Source: Salinivibrio sp. ES.052 (GTDB taxonomy: Bacteria; Pseudomonadota; Gammaproteobacteria; Enterobacterales; Vibrionaceae). From it: 64,000 nucleotides of DNA. The stretch's first letter is position 1; the number at the start of each line of letters is the position of its first letter. The notes beneath the pieces are model-generated. The model had not been told where the DNA came from, did not search any database, and worked only from the letters and a program-made list of their open reading frames with translations. The position numbers were made by a program, and so were the translations under genes. The stretch lies in the NCBI RefSeq assembly GCF_900141775.1, contig NZ_FSRI01000001.1, positions 1,024,251-1,088,250 on the forward strand. Direction: 5' to 3'. Below are positions 38,413 through 47,032 of this stretch, one piece after another.

Positions 38413-39255
38413 TTAACCAATTTTAAAGTCAATACGTGCATATTCTTTGATCAACCAATCACCAAAGTCATTGAGGAGGGTCATAACAGCACGTTTTTTT
38501 ACAGGCTTGCGCTCTAACAGTATAAAAAGTCGTTCAACTGTGGTTTTTTGGGCAGGATAATGCTTGATAAACGCCTCTGCACATTCCTCTAATGATTCAC
38601 TCCACCGCCCTTCTTTATGCATCACCAAACCGAATGCGCCGCGAATCAATGTATCCGCAATCCATTGTGCAGTGTTGAGCTGAGTATTCCACGTGCTGGC
38701 AGCAGTGACTTTTTGCTTAGCTCTCGCTAACTTGCCCGATAAATCGGGATTCATGGCTTTTGCCACTTCCCAACTGGCTTCGAACAAACCAAAACTCACG
38801 GACAAGTCTTGTCCATATAGACAAATGGCTCGGTGTTTGAAAAAAAAGCCCCAGTGAAAGACCTGGGAGAGATCCCTAACATGTGACGTTGTCACTATGT
38901 CGATATGGCAATCATTAATTATCTTGTGGTGGCTGGTTTTTAGCCGCCAGAGTAAAGTGTTCAAGGCATTTGACTGGTCAAGGGTTAAGGCTTGTTGGCA
39001 AACCACAGTGAGCGATAGCACACTCTCTTTGACAACCGCTCGCCGCCAAACGAGATCACCACTGATATACACACTGTGAAGTCGGTTGCCAAGTAAGCGG
39101 CGCAGCTGTTTCACCGCTTTGATCATCACGGGGATAAAGTCAGATTGTAATGGCGCATACCGATCAGGTTCGGGCAAAAAAGCATTTCTGGATGGCAACT
39201 GAGTCACGACTTTTACACAAGTTTGAGTTCGCGCGCTATTGTTGGTCATCTGCAT
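38413..39255 (-). CDS. Hypothetical protein, 280 aa
   Basis: I do not recognise the family. Near residues 60-85 the pattern SVYISGDLVWRRAVVKESVLSLTVV recalls the GDL/strand region of nucleotidyltransferase-fold proteins. HIDIVTTSHV follows at about 120, so a degenerate nucleotidyltransferase is possible. The C-terminal half is helical. No signal peptide or membrane span is visible. The ATG at 39255 and another two codons later are both possible; a TTG at 39261 is also in frame. It stands alone. Confidence 0.65.
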   Translation of the reverse strand: MQMTNNSARTQTCVKVVTQLPSRNAFLPEPDRYAPLQSDFIPVMIKAVKQLRRLLGNRLHSVYISGDLVWRRAVVKESVLSLTVVCQQALTLDQSNALNTLLWRLKTSHHKIINDCHIDIVTTSHVRDLSQVFHWGFFFKHRAICLYGQDLSVSFGLFEASWEVAKAMNPDLSGKLARAKQKVTAASTWNTQLNTAQWIADTLIRGAFGLVMHKEGRWSESLEECAEAFIKHYPAQKTTVERLFILLERKPVKKRAVMTLLNDFGDWLIKEYARIDFKIG

Positions 39256-39432
39256 AAACAAATCAACGCTCTCACATCGGGTCTGCTTCTATTTTAGTCA
39301 GTTGCTATCATTATCACCATGCCCGTAACAGTTTGCCCTCGTGATCGATTATTCGGAGCAAGGCCAAAGTCTAAGGCTGAGATGCCTCGCTGTGCATGGT
39401 ATAGTTCACTGAGGCATACGCAATGAGAATCA

Positions 39433-39771
39433 ATGATGACGCAACAAAACCTGCTTAGCTTAGAAACCGTCCTAGAGACCGCGTTCGAGATTTTTGCCGA
39501 AATGGCGCCTGATAACTTAGAATACGATGATTTGATGCTTTTTGAGGCACGCTTTGAAGACGAAGGCGGCGCTATAGTGCTTGAAGTGAACAGAGATTGG
39601 CCAGAGCATGTGGGAGCAGATGTGGATTTATCCCAATGTGCAGAGGTTCAAATCGGACTCGCTGGTGATGAGGTCCTCGATCCTGTGTTTGTGCGTATGT
39701 TGATCAGTCGCGATCCAGAGAACAAATTCTGTCACATGCTGTGGAAACGTAGCCCTACCCAATTGCATTAA
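39433..39771 (+). CDS. Hypothetical acidic protein, 112 aa
   Basis: A small, strongly acidic soluble protein (for example FEIFAEMAPDNLEYDDLMLFEARFEDEG split by short hydrophobic strands). No motif I can name is visible. It has no membrane or export signal. Two ATG codons in a row (39433 and 39436) open the frame, with only a weak ribosome site. A hairpin at 39788-39814 lies 16 bases after the stop and may serve as a bidirectional terminator with the convergent emrD gene. Confidence 0.65.
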   Translation: MMTQQNLLSLETVLETAFEIFAEMAPDNLEYDDLMLFEARFEDEGGAIVLEVNRDWPEHVGADVDLSQCAEVQIGLAGDEVLDPVFVRMLISRDPENKFCHMLWKRSPTQLH

Positions 39772-39787
39772 GACAGCTTATAAAAAT

Positions 39788-39814
39788 AAACGGCGGCCTT
39801 TATCGCTGCCGTTT
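39788..39814. terminator. Bidirectional hairpin between the 112-aa gene and emrD
   Basis: AAACGGCGGC and GCTGCCGTTT pair over ten bases with one G-U wobble around a seven-base loop, between two convergent genes. Confidence 0.7.
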
Positions 39815-39836
39815 CTCTATCAATATCCTCTACGCG

Positions 39837-41048
39837 TTAATGCACAGTAATCGATGCTGGATCATCACCATGCGTATCTGCGCGATAACTGATCACTAAT
39901 CCAATGCTTGCAAGCGTCCCCAATATCAACATGATTACGCCTAAGGACAATTGACTCGCCACGCCTAAATAACTAGCCACCAGAGTGACAACGCCGGCGA
40001 GTAAGTTTTGTGTTCCGCCCAAAATCGCGCCTGCCGTCCCTGCGTGATGCGGAAATGGACTAATCGCGCCGGTGCTCGCGGCAGGGAAAAGGATCCCCGC
40101 CCCAGAAAAATACACGCACCCACCACCAATCAGCGCATAAAGCGATACCTCGCCTATTAAGCCCGGCAACATGATGGCACCAGCTCCCACCAATGCTAGC
40201 AAACTGCCTAGCGCCAACGTCGCGTAATAGCCCATTCCCTCCGCGAGTCGACTCGAGAGGCCAGAGCCAACCAAGTAGGCCGGAAGAGGGACCACGAACA
40301 ACAGACTAATGGTACTCGGAGGTAACGCCAGTGCATCAGACATAATGACCCCAGCGGCAGCCTCGAACAACGAGACCCCTGAAAAGACGGTGATCAAACA
40401 AAGTAAGTAACCTCTAAACTTACGCGACCCCATAACATGGCGATAACGCGCAACAAAATGACCAGGTTGACGCGATTCGGCTGGCAGCGTTTCAGTAAAC
40501 CGCAATGCCATGACGGCATACACCGCAACGGCCAGTAGCAGCAAAAAGAAGTAGCTGGCTCGCCAGTTCAATGCCTCGGTGAGGAAGCCACCTAATAACG
40601 GCGCAACCAAGGGTGAAAAAATCAGCCCCATACTGACAAGACTATTGGCACGATGCAGTTTGGCACCCGAGAAACAATCGCGTGTCAGCGTGCGTGCCAT
40701 CGCGCCACCACAACCAATACCGGCACCTTGCACCACACTACCCATCAAAAAACCATTGAAGGTATTGGCCAATAAGGTAATGCCCGTCCCTACGAGGAAT
40801 AGTGCCAATCCCACCAAAATAACCGGCTTGCGGCCAATCCGATCAGACATAGGTCCATAAATGAATTGTGACAACCCATAAGGGATTAAGTAGCAAGCCA
40901 TGACCGCTTGAAGCTGTGATGGCGACACCGCGAAATCCTCCGCCATGACGCCAATAGAAGGCACATACATGGTTTGCGTCATTTGCCCAACCGCAGCCAA
41001 CATGACGATCAATAGCAATAGCTTGCCCATAGGCATTGCCGAGGACAT
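39837..41048 (-). CDS. emrD: Multidrug efflux MFS transporter EmrD
   Basis: A 403-residue inner membrane protein with twelve predicted spans. LLLIVMLAAVGQMTQTMYVPSIGVMAEDF at the N-terminus, the MFS loop YGPMSDRIGRKPVILVG (about 64-80) and QGAGIGCGGAMARTL align closely with E. coli EmrD, which exports uncouplers and amphipathic drugs by proton antiport. The ATG at 41048 has AGGAG seven bases upstream. It is a single gene. Confidence 0.9.
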   Translation of the reverse strand: MSSAMPMGKLLLLIVMLAAVGQMTQTMYVPSIGVMAEDFAVSPSQLQAVMACYLIPYGLSQFIYGPMSDRIGRKPVILVGLALFLVGTGITLLANTFNGFLMGSVVQGAGIGCGGAMARTLTRDCFSGAKLHRANSLVSMGLIFSPLVAPLLGGFLTEALNWRASYFFLLLLAVAVYAVMALRFTETLPAESRQPGHFVARYRHVMGSRKFRGYLLCLITVFSGVSLFEAAAGVIMSDALALPPSTISLLFVVPLPAYLVGSGLSSRLAEGMGYYATLALGSLLALVGAGAIMLPGLIGEVSLYALIGGGCVYFSGAGILFPAASTGAISPFPHHAGTAGAILGGTQNLLAGVVTLVASYLGVASQLSLGVIMLILGTLASIGLVISYRADTHGDDPASITVH

Positions 41049-41240
41049 ACCGACACTCCTAAAAATTATTATGCGAAAATGAACGTTGGAAAGATAACCG
41101 AAGTTCAGAATAAGGGTTTAACTGACTAGGTCACTTCATTTGAGATAGGGGGATAATAGGCGTTGATGAGAGAGCAAGCAATCGGAGTTTGCCTGTGCAA
41201 CCCCGATTCTTTATTATATTAAAGATTAGTTTATCTAATC

Positions 41241-41702
41241 CTAAATCCAGCAACGGACACGAGCTTTGTAGGCCTCAAATGCCTCAGGCCATTGACGTAA
41301 TAATCGAGCTTCTTCAGCAGGAATAAAAGTAGCGGAAAGATAAGCCATGAATGCCGGAATCATCCCCCAGCACCACAACGCATTAAAATAGAGCCCGGCT
41401 GCAGCGATGATAAGCACCATAGCAAGATACATGGGGTTGCGGGTATAACGATAGATCCCCGTCGTGACCAGCGCTGAGGGAGCTTGTAGCGGATCAACGG
41501 TCGTATGATGACGATGGAACGCCCATTTAGCTGCAATCAATAAGCTCAAGGCCAACGCCAGTGTCAAGACAGCCCAAATCGGCGTCCCTAGCACCACCGA
41601 AAACGGAAAAAAGTGACTAAGTGATAAACCTATTGCGATGACAATAATCATCGCAACGGGGGGTAATGGAGGAAAGAGGTAACGCCATGTTTGTACGCGC
41701 AT
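41241..41702 (-). CDS. Isoprenylcysteine methyltransferase-like membrane protein
   Basis: A 153-residue integral membrane protein with three to four spans. The C-terminal half has the PEMT/ICMT pattern: LVTTGIYRYTRNPMYLAMVLIIAAAGLYF (about 82-110), then FIPAEEARLLRQWPEAFEAYKARVRCWI. These proteins bind SAM at the membrane face and methylate lipids or small molecules; the acceptor in bacteria is mostly unknown. It stands alone between emrD and ribA. A bacterial prenylated-protein target is not suggested. Confidence 0.85.
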   Translation of the reverse strand: MRVQTWRYLFPPLPPVAMIIVIAIGLSLSHFFPFSVVLGTPIWAVLTLALALSLLIAAKWAFHRHHTTVDPLQAPSALVTTGIYRYTRNPMYLAMVLIIAAAGLYFNALWCWGMIPAFMAYLSATFIPAEEARLLRQWPEAFEAYKARVRCWI

Positions 41703-41808
41703 GACTCGTCCTTGAGTGATGACTTATATAATGGCAGTAATGTATCGAAAATTGGCAGTGGCTGTCACTGCCTAGCGGGTTAATTGATCGATTTTTCGCG
41801 ACGAATGC

Positions 41809-42414
41809 TTAATCCTGCTCAATATTGAGACGGTGTTTACCGTGCTCTATTTTTGCCTTCAAATAATTACGGTTTCCGTCTTTAAGATGTGCCTTGGTGC
41901 CAATCACTTCTTTGAGGGTGATACCCGCGGATTGTAGCTCTTCTATTTTTTTCGGGTTATTGGTCACTAAGCGAATACATTTTATTTTCAAAGCTTTAAG
42001 CATTTGTGCCGCTTCGGTAAAGTCACGAAGGTCATCAGCAAAGCCAAGATGGTTATTCGCCTCATAGGTAGTCATTCCCTCACTTTGCAACTTATAAGCA
42101 TCGAGTTTATTGTAAAGACCAATTCCTCGCCCTTCTTGGCGCAAGTACAAGATAATGCCACCATCCTCACCCATTTTTTGGATGGTTTCTTCAAGTTGTT
42201 CGCCACAATCACAGCGCGAAGAGTGAAAGACATCGCCAGTTAAACACTCAGAATGCATTCGCACTAACGGTGGATTAGCCGTTTGATCTGCCTGCTTAAA
42301 GATCAGTGCAACGTGCTCTTGCTCGGATTGTAAACCATGGAAGGAAAGGATCTCAGCGGGGATCTCACTTCCCACACCTACTTTCAACGGCACGCGGGCC
42401 CTAACTTTAACCAT
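41809..42414 (-). CDS. ribA: GTP cyclohydrolase II
   Basis: A 201-residue enzyme for the first step of riboflavin synthesis, from GTP to the diaminohydroxy-pyrimidinone phosphate. Zinc ligands are the cysteines in [19 protein letters not shown], and the catalytic loop is [12 protein letters not shown]. Later come [10 protein letters not shown] and [11 protein letters not shown] chose the ATG at 42414 ([12 protein letters not shown]); an upstream in-frame ATG at 42486 would span the operator-like palindrome. Vibrionaceae often carry an extra GTP cyclohydrolase II beside the ribBA-type gene; which role this copy has is not clear. Confidence 0.92.
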   Translation of the reverse strand: MVKVRARVPLKVGVGSEIPAEILSFHGLQSEQEHVALIFKQADQTANPPLVRMHSECLTGDVFHSSRCDCGEQLEETIQKMGEDGGIILYLRQEGRGIGLYNKLDAYKLQSEGMTTYEANNHLGFADDLRDFTEAAQMLKALKIKCIRLVTNNPKKIEELQSAGITLKEVIGTKAHLKDGNRNYLKAKIEHGKHRLNIEQD

Positions 42415-42491
42415 TATGCGTTTATCTCTTACTACTGATACCCGATTCAGGGCACTAACATTACTACACCCATACTCGGATGCCAATTAGA

Positions 42492-42512
42492 AATTGTTAT
42501 AATATAACAATT
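42492..42512. promoter_or_regulatory. Perfect 10-bp inverted repeat upstream of ribA
   Basis: AATTGTTATA-A-TATAACAATT lies about 80 bases before the ribA start, and a related TTGTTACGTTATAACA follows at 42518-42533. Such paired palindromes suggest an operator for a MarR- or TetR-like regulator. No regulator gene adjoins it. Confidence 0.6.
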
Positions 42513-42560
42513 CAGATTGTTACGTTATAACACAAATAAATATGGCGCTGTATGGGTGAG

Positions 42561-43118
42561 TTACTGTAACCGACGAACCACCGCAGCGGGGTTACCCGCG
42601 ACAATAGAGAACGGCTCAATATCGGTATCAACTACAGAGCCCGCTTCAATGACGACCCCCTCTCCAATCGCAACCCCGGCTTTTATCACGGTATTGCCTT
42701 CGATAATCACGTTATTACCAATAATTACATCTTGGGAGGACTCACATTCTCCACGCGCGATATCAAGCGGTAGTACGCGATGACGCGTCGTATAGATCCC
42801 TATATTCGGGCCGATACTGACATTGTCGCCAATGCTGACATGAGCGCCATCAAGAATGGTGCAATTTGGACCCACGCTAACATTACTACCCATCTGAATA
42901 TTCATTCCGTAGTGGCAAAAAAACGGGGCGTCTATTTCCACATTATCTCCAATATGAGCAAACAATTTGGTCGTGACCACATTGAGGCTGGTAGCATCTT
43001 CGGGATCCAAACGATTAAATTGCTGACACAGCCGGCGCGCGGCGTACCGAAACAAGGTAAGTTCGTCATCCGCAGGGCAATACGGCAGTCCACGCTGCAT
43101 CTTCTCAAATTCAGTCAT
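42561..43118 (-). CDS. Maltose/galactoside O-acetyltransferase-like protein
   Basis: A 185-residue left-handed beta-helix acetyltransferase of the Maa/LacA/NodL type. The N-terminal MTEFEKMQRGLPY resembles the Mac domain (EKMIAGELY in E. coli Maa). Hexapeptide repeats run from about 55 to 175, with the catalytic histidine in YTTRHRVLP and the C-terminal GNPAAVVRRL. The ATG at 43118 follows AAGGATAAGGTG and is four bases after the patatin stop, so translation is coupled. The acceptor sugar is unknown. Confidence 0.9.
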   Translation of the reverse strand: MTEFEKMQRGLPYCPADDELTLFRYAARRLCQQFNRLDPEDATSLNVVTTKLFAHIGDNVEIDAPFFCHYGMNIQMGSNVSVGPNCTILDGAHVSIGDNVSIGPNIGIYTTRHRVLPLDIARGECESSQDVIIGNNVIIEGNTVIKAGVAIGEGVVIEAGSVVDTDIEPFSIVAGNPAAVVRRLQ

Positions 43119-43122
43119 CACC

Positions 43123-44403
43123 TTATCCTTGATCCGGCACATGTACCGAGGTCGATGAAAATTCTGGGTTACCGACGGAAGAGATGGCAACCAATGACTC
43201 CCCATATTGGCGCAAAAACTGGTTACCTAATGCCAGACCAAGTTGGTAATCCGCTTCTAATGCTTCAGGTTTGCTCAACAGCGCGCTACTTTGCAATGGC
43301 GCACTGGGCGCAATTTGCAGTATTTGCGTACGAGCTGGCGGGGTTGCCAAAAACTGCAGTTCACTTTGATAACTTTGGTAGTGTGTGGTGAACATTCTCA
43401 ACATATCGGTATTGAGTGGCTTCCCTGATAGCGATTGCAGTCGATAAATAGTGTCACCACCAAATAACCATCGGCCACCATTTTGTATCGCTTTTTCTCT
43501 CATGTTGTCGCGTACTCTGTTCACCCACTGTTCTCGACTCGATTTGTATCGATCAGATAACTCCCCGAGTTGCTTACTAAGCTCTTTTTGGAAGGTTTCA
43601 AATCGCGCCAGTCGGTACTTTGACTCAAAATTCGATAAGTAATCAGAAAGCTTAAATTGTGGTTTTTTATTTTCAAACCGAGTGCGTAAGGTCTCGAGAA
43701 ATCGACCACTATCATCGCCCCGTTTACTTTGCTCAACGGTAGGTTCGGTGCGGATAACGACAATAATGTCAGCGCCTCGCGCAAATGCTTCTTTAGCAGG
43801 GATCGCAGCAGTCACTCCACCATCCACATATCGATGGTCATTGATATTGACTGGATCAGGATACAAAAGTGGGATGGCACAGGTTGCCTTAAGCGCATCG
43901 GGCCAGTTATCTTCCACAAGAGAGAAAAAGGCAGGTTGTAAGGTATCAACATCGGTTGCACAGGCATATGCGTACCGATGTTGAAGATGGCGACGCGCTA
44001 CCTCCATATCTAATGCGGTGTCTTTACCAGGAAGCGCCTTATCCAACGCCCAATCTAGGTCCATATGATGCTGGCGACGCACGTATTTCATTAAATGAAA
44101 AAAGCGTTCTTGGGTCGTGAGCTGAGTAATAAAGCGGTAGCCATATTGATATTGTTGGCAAACATACGCACTCATATTGAGCGCCCCCGCAGAGGTGCCA
44201 AAGTAAAGCTCAAAGGGATCAAAGTGGTGGGTTAAGAAAGCATCTAGCACGCCCGCTGTAAAGATGCCTCGCTGCCCGCCTCCTTGTAGTACTAGTGAAA
44301 GGCGCTGCGGTCGCGAGTACGCGCCACTCTGTACGCCAGCGGCGAGCGCGTTGTCCGTCAAAGCGCTAGGTTGCACGGTTTGATTACTGTCTACCACTTC
44401 CAT
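43123..44403 (-). CDS. Patatin-like phospholipase
   Basis: A 426-residue serine hydrolase. The oxyanion loop LVLQGGGQRGIFTAGVLDAF (about 37-56) is followed by the nucleophile motif GTSAGALN (about 69-76). The catalytic aspartate is in YVDGGVTAAIP (about 190-200). The patatin core is about 35-230; the C-terminal 190 residues are a helical extension seen in the YjjU/RssA-like group. No signal peptide is visible, so it should act in the cytoplasm or at the inner membrane. It is coupled to the acetyltransferase gene downstream. Confidence 0.9.
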   Translation of the reverse strand: MEVVDSNQTVQPSALTDNALAAGVQSGAYSRPQRLSLVLQGGGQRGIFTAGVLDAFLTHHFDPFELYFGTSAGALNMSAYVCQQYQYGYRFITQLTTQERFFHLMKYVRRQHHMDLDWALDKALPGKDTALDMEVARRHLQHRYAYACATDVDTLQPAFFSLVEDNWPDALKATCAIPLLYPDPVNINDHRYVDGGVTAAIPAKEAFARGADIIVVIRTEPTVEQSKRGDDSGRFLETLRTRFENKKPQFKLSDYLSNFESKYRLARFETFQKELSKQLGELSDRYKSSREQWVNRVRDNMREKAIQNGGRWLFGGDTIYRLQSLSGKPLNTDMLRMFTTHYQSYQSELQFLATPPARTQILQIAPSAPLQSSALLSKPEALEADYQLGLALGNQFLRQYGESLVAISSVGNPEFSSTSVHVPDQG

Positions 44404-44558
44404 CCCTTACTATCACATATCGCTTTACGAACATATGTTGCTTTTATCAAGCACACAACAAAGAGTACATAACGTTATGCGTATGTTTTTATTGACTGTT
44501 TCTTAGGCCTAAGCGTCACAGTCTAACGCGTCGTGTGAGACTGTGCTAGCGCTCACCG

Positions 44559-44609
44559 TGCTGTGGCTATGTCATTGCTGTGGCTATTTCATTGCTGTGG
44601 CGATGACGG
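44559..44609. repeat. Three tandem 17-bp repeats
   Basis: Units TGCTGTGGCTATGTCAT, TGCTGTGGCTATTTCAT and TGCTGTGGCGATGACGG stand head to tail, the first two differing at one base. They lie just after the stop of the small membrane protein gene at 44614 and may be part of its 3' untranslated region. Confidence 0.85.
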
Positions 44610-44613
44610 GTCT

Positions 44614-44703
44614 TTATGCCATCACCGCGACGGCGGCAAAAGTAAAGATAATACCTAAGGCACAGGCTGCGGTGACCAATGCGTAAGTAAGGGCAGTGTT
44701 CAT
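44614..44703 (-). CDS. YnhF-like small membrane protein, 29 aa
   Basis: A 29-residue peptide beginning MNTALTYALVTAACALGII, with the remainder a single membrane span ending AVMA. The ATG follows AGGAGAGAAT, an excellent ribosome site. Length and pattern match E. coli YnhF (also 29 residues, with LVT and LG at the same places). YnhF is an inner membrane peptide of unknown role. The gene is isolated, between the patatin gene and the NSS transporter. Confidence 0.75.
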   Translation of the reverse strand: MNTALTYALVTAACALGIIFTFAAVAVMA

Positions 44704-45209
44704 TATTCTCTCCTAGGGGATAACGCTATTTTAACAAGTATAAGCCACATTTAGTGTGCGTCTTTATTACCTCAAAATCTGCTGCCGAGATCATGTTTTC
44801 CGGCGCTGTGGCACGGCCTCATTACGTCTTTCCGTTGTTTTTTTCATCAGTTAACGACCGAAAAAAAATAACCATTAATCACCAATTCTTGATAAAAAAG
44901 ACAGTTTTTATCACTACACTTAGTTAACAAAGCAAGATTTATATCTAGATCGTAACCTAGGCACTAGGTAAACCCCCACTTTTTGACTAACTTGTTGGTT
45001 TTAAGGCTATTGATTTAGTCTTATGCTGTGCTTAATGTGCAATGATTGTCCGCTTTAGATAAAAAATTCAACATTCGGACAACAGGAAGTTAAAAATCAT
45101 TATTGCGGGAATGTGCTATTTCTTTCATATCGGCCAAAAAACGCAGCTTCACAACACTGCCAATTTGGATGGGCGTAAAGAAAGGCGATTCGCTAAGGAG
45201 TAAGTAGAT
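44704..45209. other. Long leader region of the NSS transporter gene
   Basis: 506 bases without a normal gene. It includes the promoter side of the YnhF-like gene, a perfect GATAAAAA/TTTTTATC repeat (44891-44912) and a nested hairpin (45039-45107) within the transporter leader. A, T-rich stretches around 44860-44960 may hold promoters. Nothing else was recognised. Confidence 0.5.
45039..45107 (+). promoter_or_regulatory. Possible structured leader before the NSS transporter
   Basis: TTGTCCG (45046-45052) pairs with CGGACAA (45076-45082), and the flanking GCAATGATT (45039-45047) pairs with AATCAT-TA-TTGC (45096-45107), giving a nested stem about 100 bases upstream of the start codon. It is too weakly conserved to call a riboswitch by eye. 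Confidence 0.35.
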
Positions 45210-46697
45210 ATGAAAAGAGAACAATGGGGCTCACGCGCTGGGTTTATCCTAGCTGCCGTGGGGTCAGCAGTCGGCCTAGGGAATATTTGGCGATTCCCTT
45301 ATATGGCCTATGAGAACGGTGGCGGTGCCTTTTTTATCCCATACCTTTTCGCCATGCTCACAGCCGGTATTCCATTTATGATTATGGAGTTTGGTTTAGG
45401 GAAGAAGCTACGGGGATCATCGCCCGTGGTATTTTCAAAGCTAAACACCAAATTTGAATGGCTTGGATGGTTCCAGGTCTTAATCGCTGCCACTATCGGG
45501 ATTTACTATGTGGCGGTTATTGGGTGGGCCATTTCGTACTTTGGTTTTTCGTTTGGGCAAGATTGGGGCACAGATACGAATGCCTTCTTCTTCTCCGATT
45601 ACCTAAAACTGGGTGAAAACTCGCCCACCAGCTTAGGTGACTGGCAGTGGCATATTGCCATTCCAATGATCATTGCTTGGGCCATCACCTATGCAGCGGT
45701 TTTCCGTGGCGTTAAAGGCGGTATCGAGAAAGCCAGCAAAATAATGATGCCCTTATTGTTTGTCATGGTGCTATTGCTCATTGGCCGTGTGGTGATGTTG
45801 CCGGGTGCACTGGATGGCTTGAACTATCTATTCTCACCTGACTTTAGCAAGCTAACCGATGCCAGTGTCTGGTCAGCCGCTTACGGGCAGATCTTCTTCA
45901 CGCTCTCAGTCGGCTTTGCCATCATGCTCGCTTACTCAAGCTACTTGCCAGAAAAATCAGACGTGAACAACAACGCCTTAATGACGGTGTTGATTAACTG
46001 TGGCTTCTCGATTGTGGCCGGTGTGCTGATCTTCTCCATTCTTGGCTATATGGCGGCAGAACAAAGTAAAGGGATCACCGATGTCGTCAGTGGAGGGGTC
46101 GGCTTAGCGTTTGTCACTCTACCAGCGGCAATTAACTTGCTGCCCATCCCTTATATCCTTGGTCCACTGTTTTTCCTCGCATTGGTAGTGGCTGGCTTGA
46201 GCTCGCATATTTCTATCATTGAGGCCGTCACTTCATCGATTATGGATAAGCTCAACGTCACCCGTCAAAAAGCCGCAACGGCGGTGTGTGGTGTTGGCTT
46301 TGTTGTGTCAATGGCCTTTGCGACCAACGGTGGCTTGCTGCTGCTTGATTTGGTTGACTACTTTGTCAACAACGTGGCACTACTGGCGAGTTGCTTACTT
46401 GAGCTGATCATTGTGGGCTGGCTGGTGAAATTGTCTGATATCCGTCAATACGTTAATCGCGTCTCTGAGTTCAGTGTCGGCCAGTGGATGGAAGTTTGTA
46501 TCCGCTTTATCAGCCCAATAATGCTAGCTGTCATTGTGACCAAAAACCTGATTGATACCATTAATGAAGGTTATGGTGGTTACGCTCAATTCGAGTTATT
46601 AACACTTGGCTGGGGCTTGGTTGCCGCGATGCTCGTCGTTGGCATCATTGTAAATAGCACCACTCCTCCCGCTCGTGATATGGAGACAGACTCATGA
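45210..46697 (+). CDS. metP: NSS-family sodium-dependent amino acid transporter (MetP-like)
   Basis: A 495-residue inner membrane protein of the LeuT/NSS fold with about twelve spans. The N-terminal signature EQWGSRAGFILAAVGSAVGLGNIWRFPYMAYENGGGAFFIPY (about 4-45) contains the sodium and substrate sites. The family imports neutral amino acids with Na+. The last codons overlap the start of metS, whose partner in Corynebacterium is the methionine/alanine transporter MetP, so a methionine or alanine substrate is likely. AAGGAG stands about ten bases before the ATG. Confidence 0.9.
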   Translation: MKREQWGSRAGFILAAVGSAVGLGNIWRFPYMAYENGGGAFFIPYLFAMLTAGIPFMIMEFGLGKKLRGSSPVVFSKLNTKFEWLGWFQVLIAATIGIYYVAVIGWAISYFGFSFGQDWGTDTNAFFFSDYLKLGENSPTSLGDWQWHIAIPMIIAWAITYAAVFRGVKGGIEKASKIMMPLLFVMVLLLIGRVVMLPGALDGLNYLFSPDFSKLTDASVWSAAYGQIFFTLSVGFAIMLAYSSYLPEKSDVNNNALMTVLINCGFSIVAGVLIFSILGYMAAEQSKGITDVVSGGVGLAFVTLPAAINLLPIPYILGPLFFLALVVAGLSSHISIIEAVTSSIMDKLNVTRQKAATAVCGVGFVVSMAFATNGGLLLLDLVDYFVNNVALLASCLLELIIVGWLVKLSDIRQYVNRVSEFSVGQWMEVCIRFISPIMLAVIVTKNLIDTINEGYGGYAQFELLTLGWGLVAAMLVVGIIVNSTTPPARDMETDS

Positions 46698-46795
46698 CAA
46701 CAGGCGCAATTATTATGATGCTTATCGGTTTTGCCGTCACTTGGGGCGGAGCAGCCCTGTGCATCCGTAAAGCGATGCAGAGCAATAACGAATAA
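46694..46795 (+). CDS. metS: NSS transporter small subunit MetS
   Basis: A 33-residue single-span protein beginning MTTGAIIMMLIGFAVTWGG and ending in a charged tail (IRKAMQSNNE). It matches the MetS family, the small subunit needed by MetP-type transporters. Its ATG overlaps the transporter stop by four bases (ATGA), so the two are translationally coupled. It is too short for default gene finders. Confidence 0.9.
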   Translation: MTTGAIIMMLIGFAVTWGGAALCIRKAMQSNNE

Positions 46796-46826
46796 GACAC
46801 ATGACATACTGATATCAATTCATCAT

Positions 46827-46849
46827 AAAGCCCTCACGACGAGGGCTTT
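46827..46849 (+). terminator. Terminator of metPS
   Basis: AAAGCCCTC-ACGAC-GAGGGCTTT is a perfect 9-bp stem followed by ACTTTTTACTTT, 32 bases after the metS stop. Confidence 0.85.
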
Positions 46850-47032
46850 ACTTTTTACTTTATCTACCTTTCCAGACTCATCTCAAACAGAATGTCTGCT
46901 CTACCATCACACCTCCACCCTCGACTAACAAGTTGCTGATTAATTACACAAAGTGCGGCTTTGTTTGTGGCATCTCAGTGACAAAGCACCGATAATGAGG
47001 GCATTGAAAGTAGCAACGAGGATAATGGCGAT

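Noticed and set aside
42780-43391. 203-codon plus-strand frame
   Set aside because: Antisense to the acetyltransferase and patatin genes, both of which have clear motifs.
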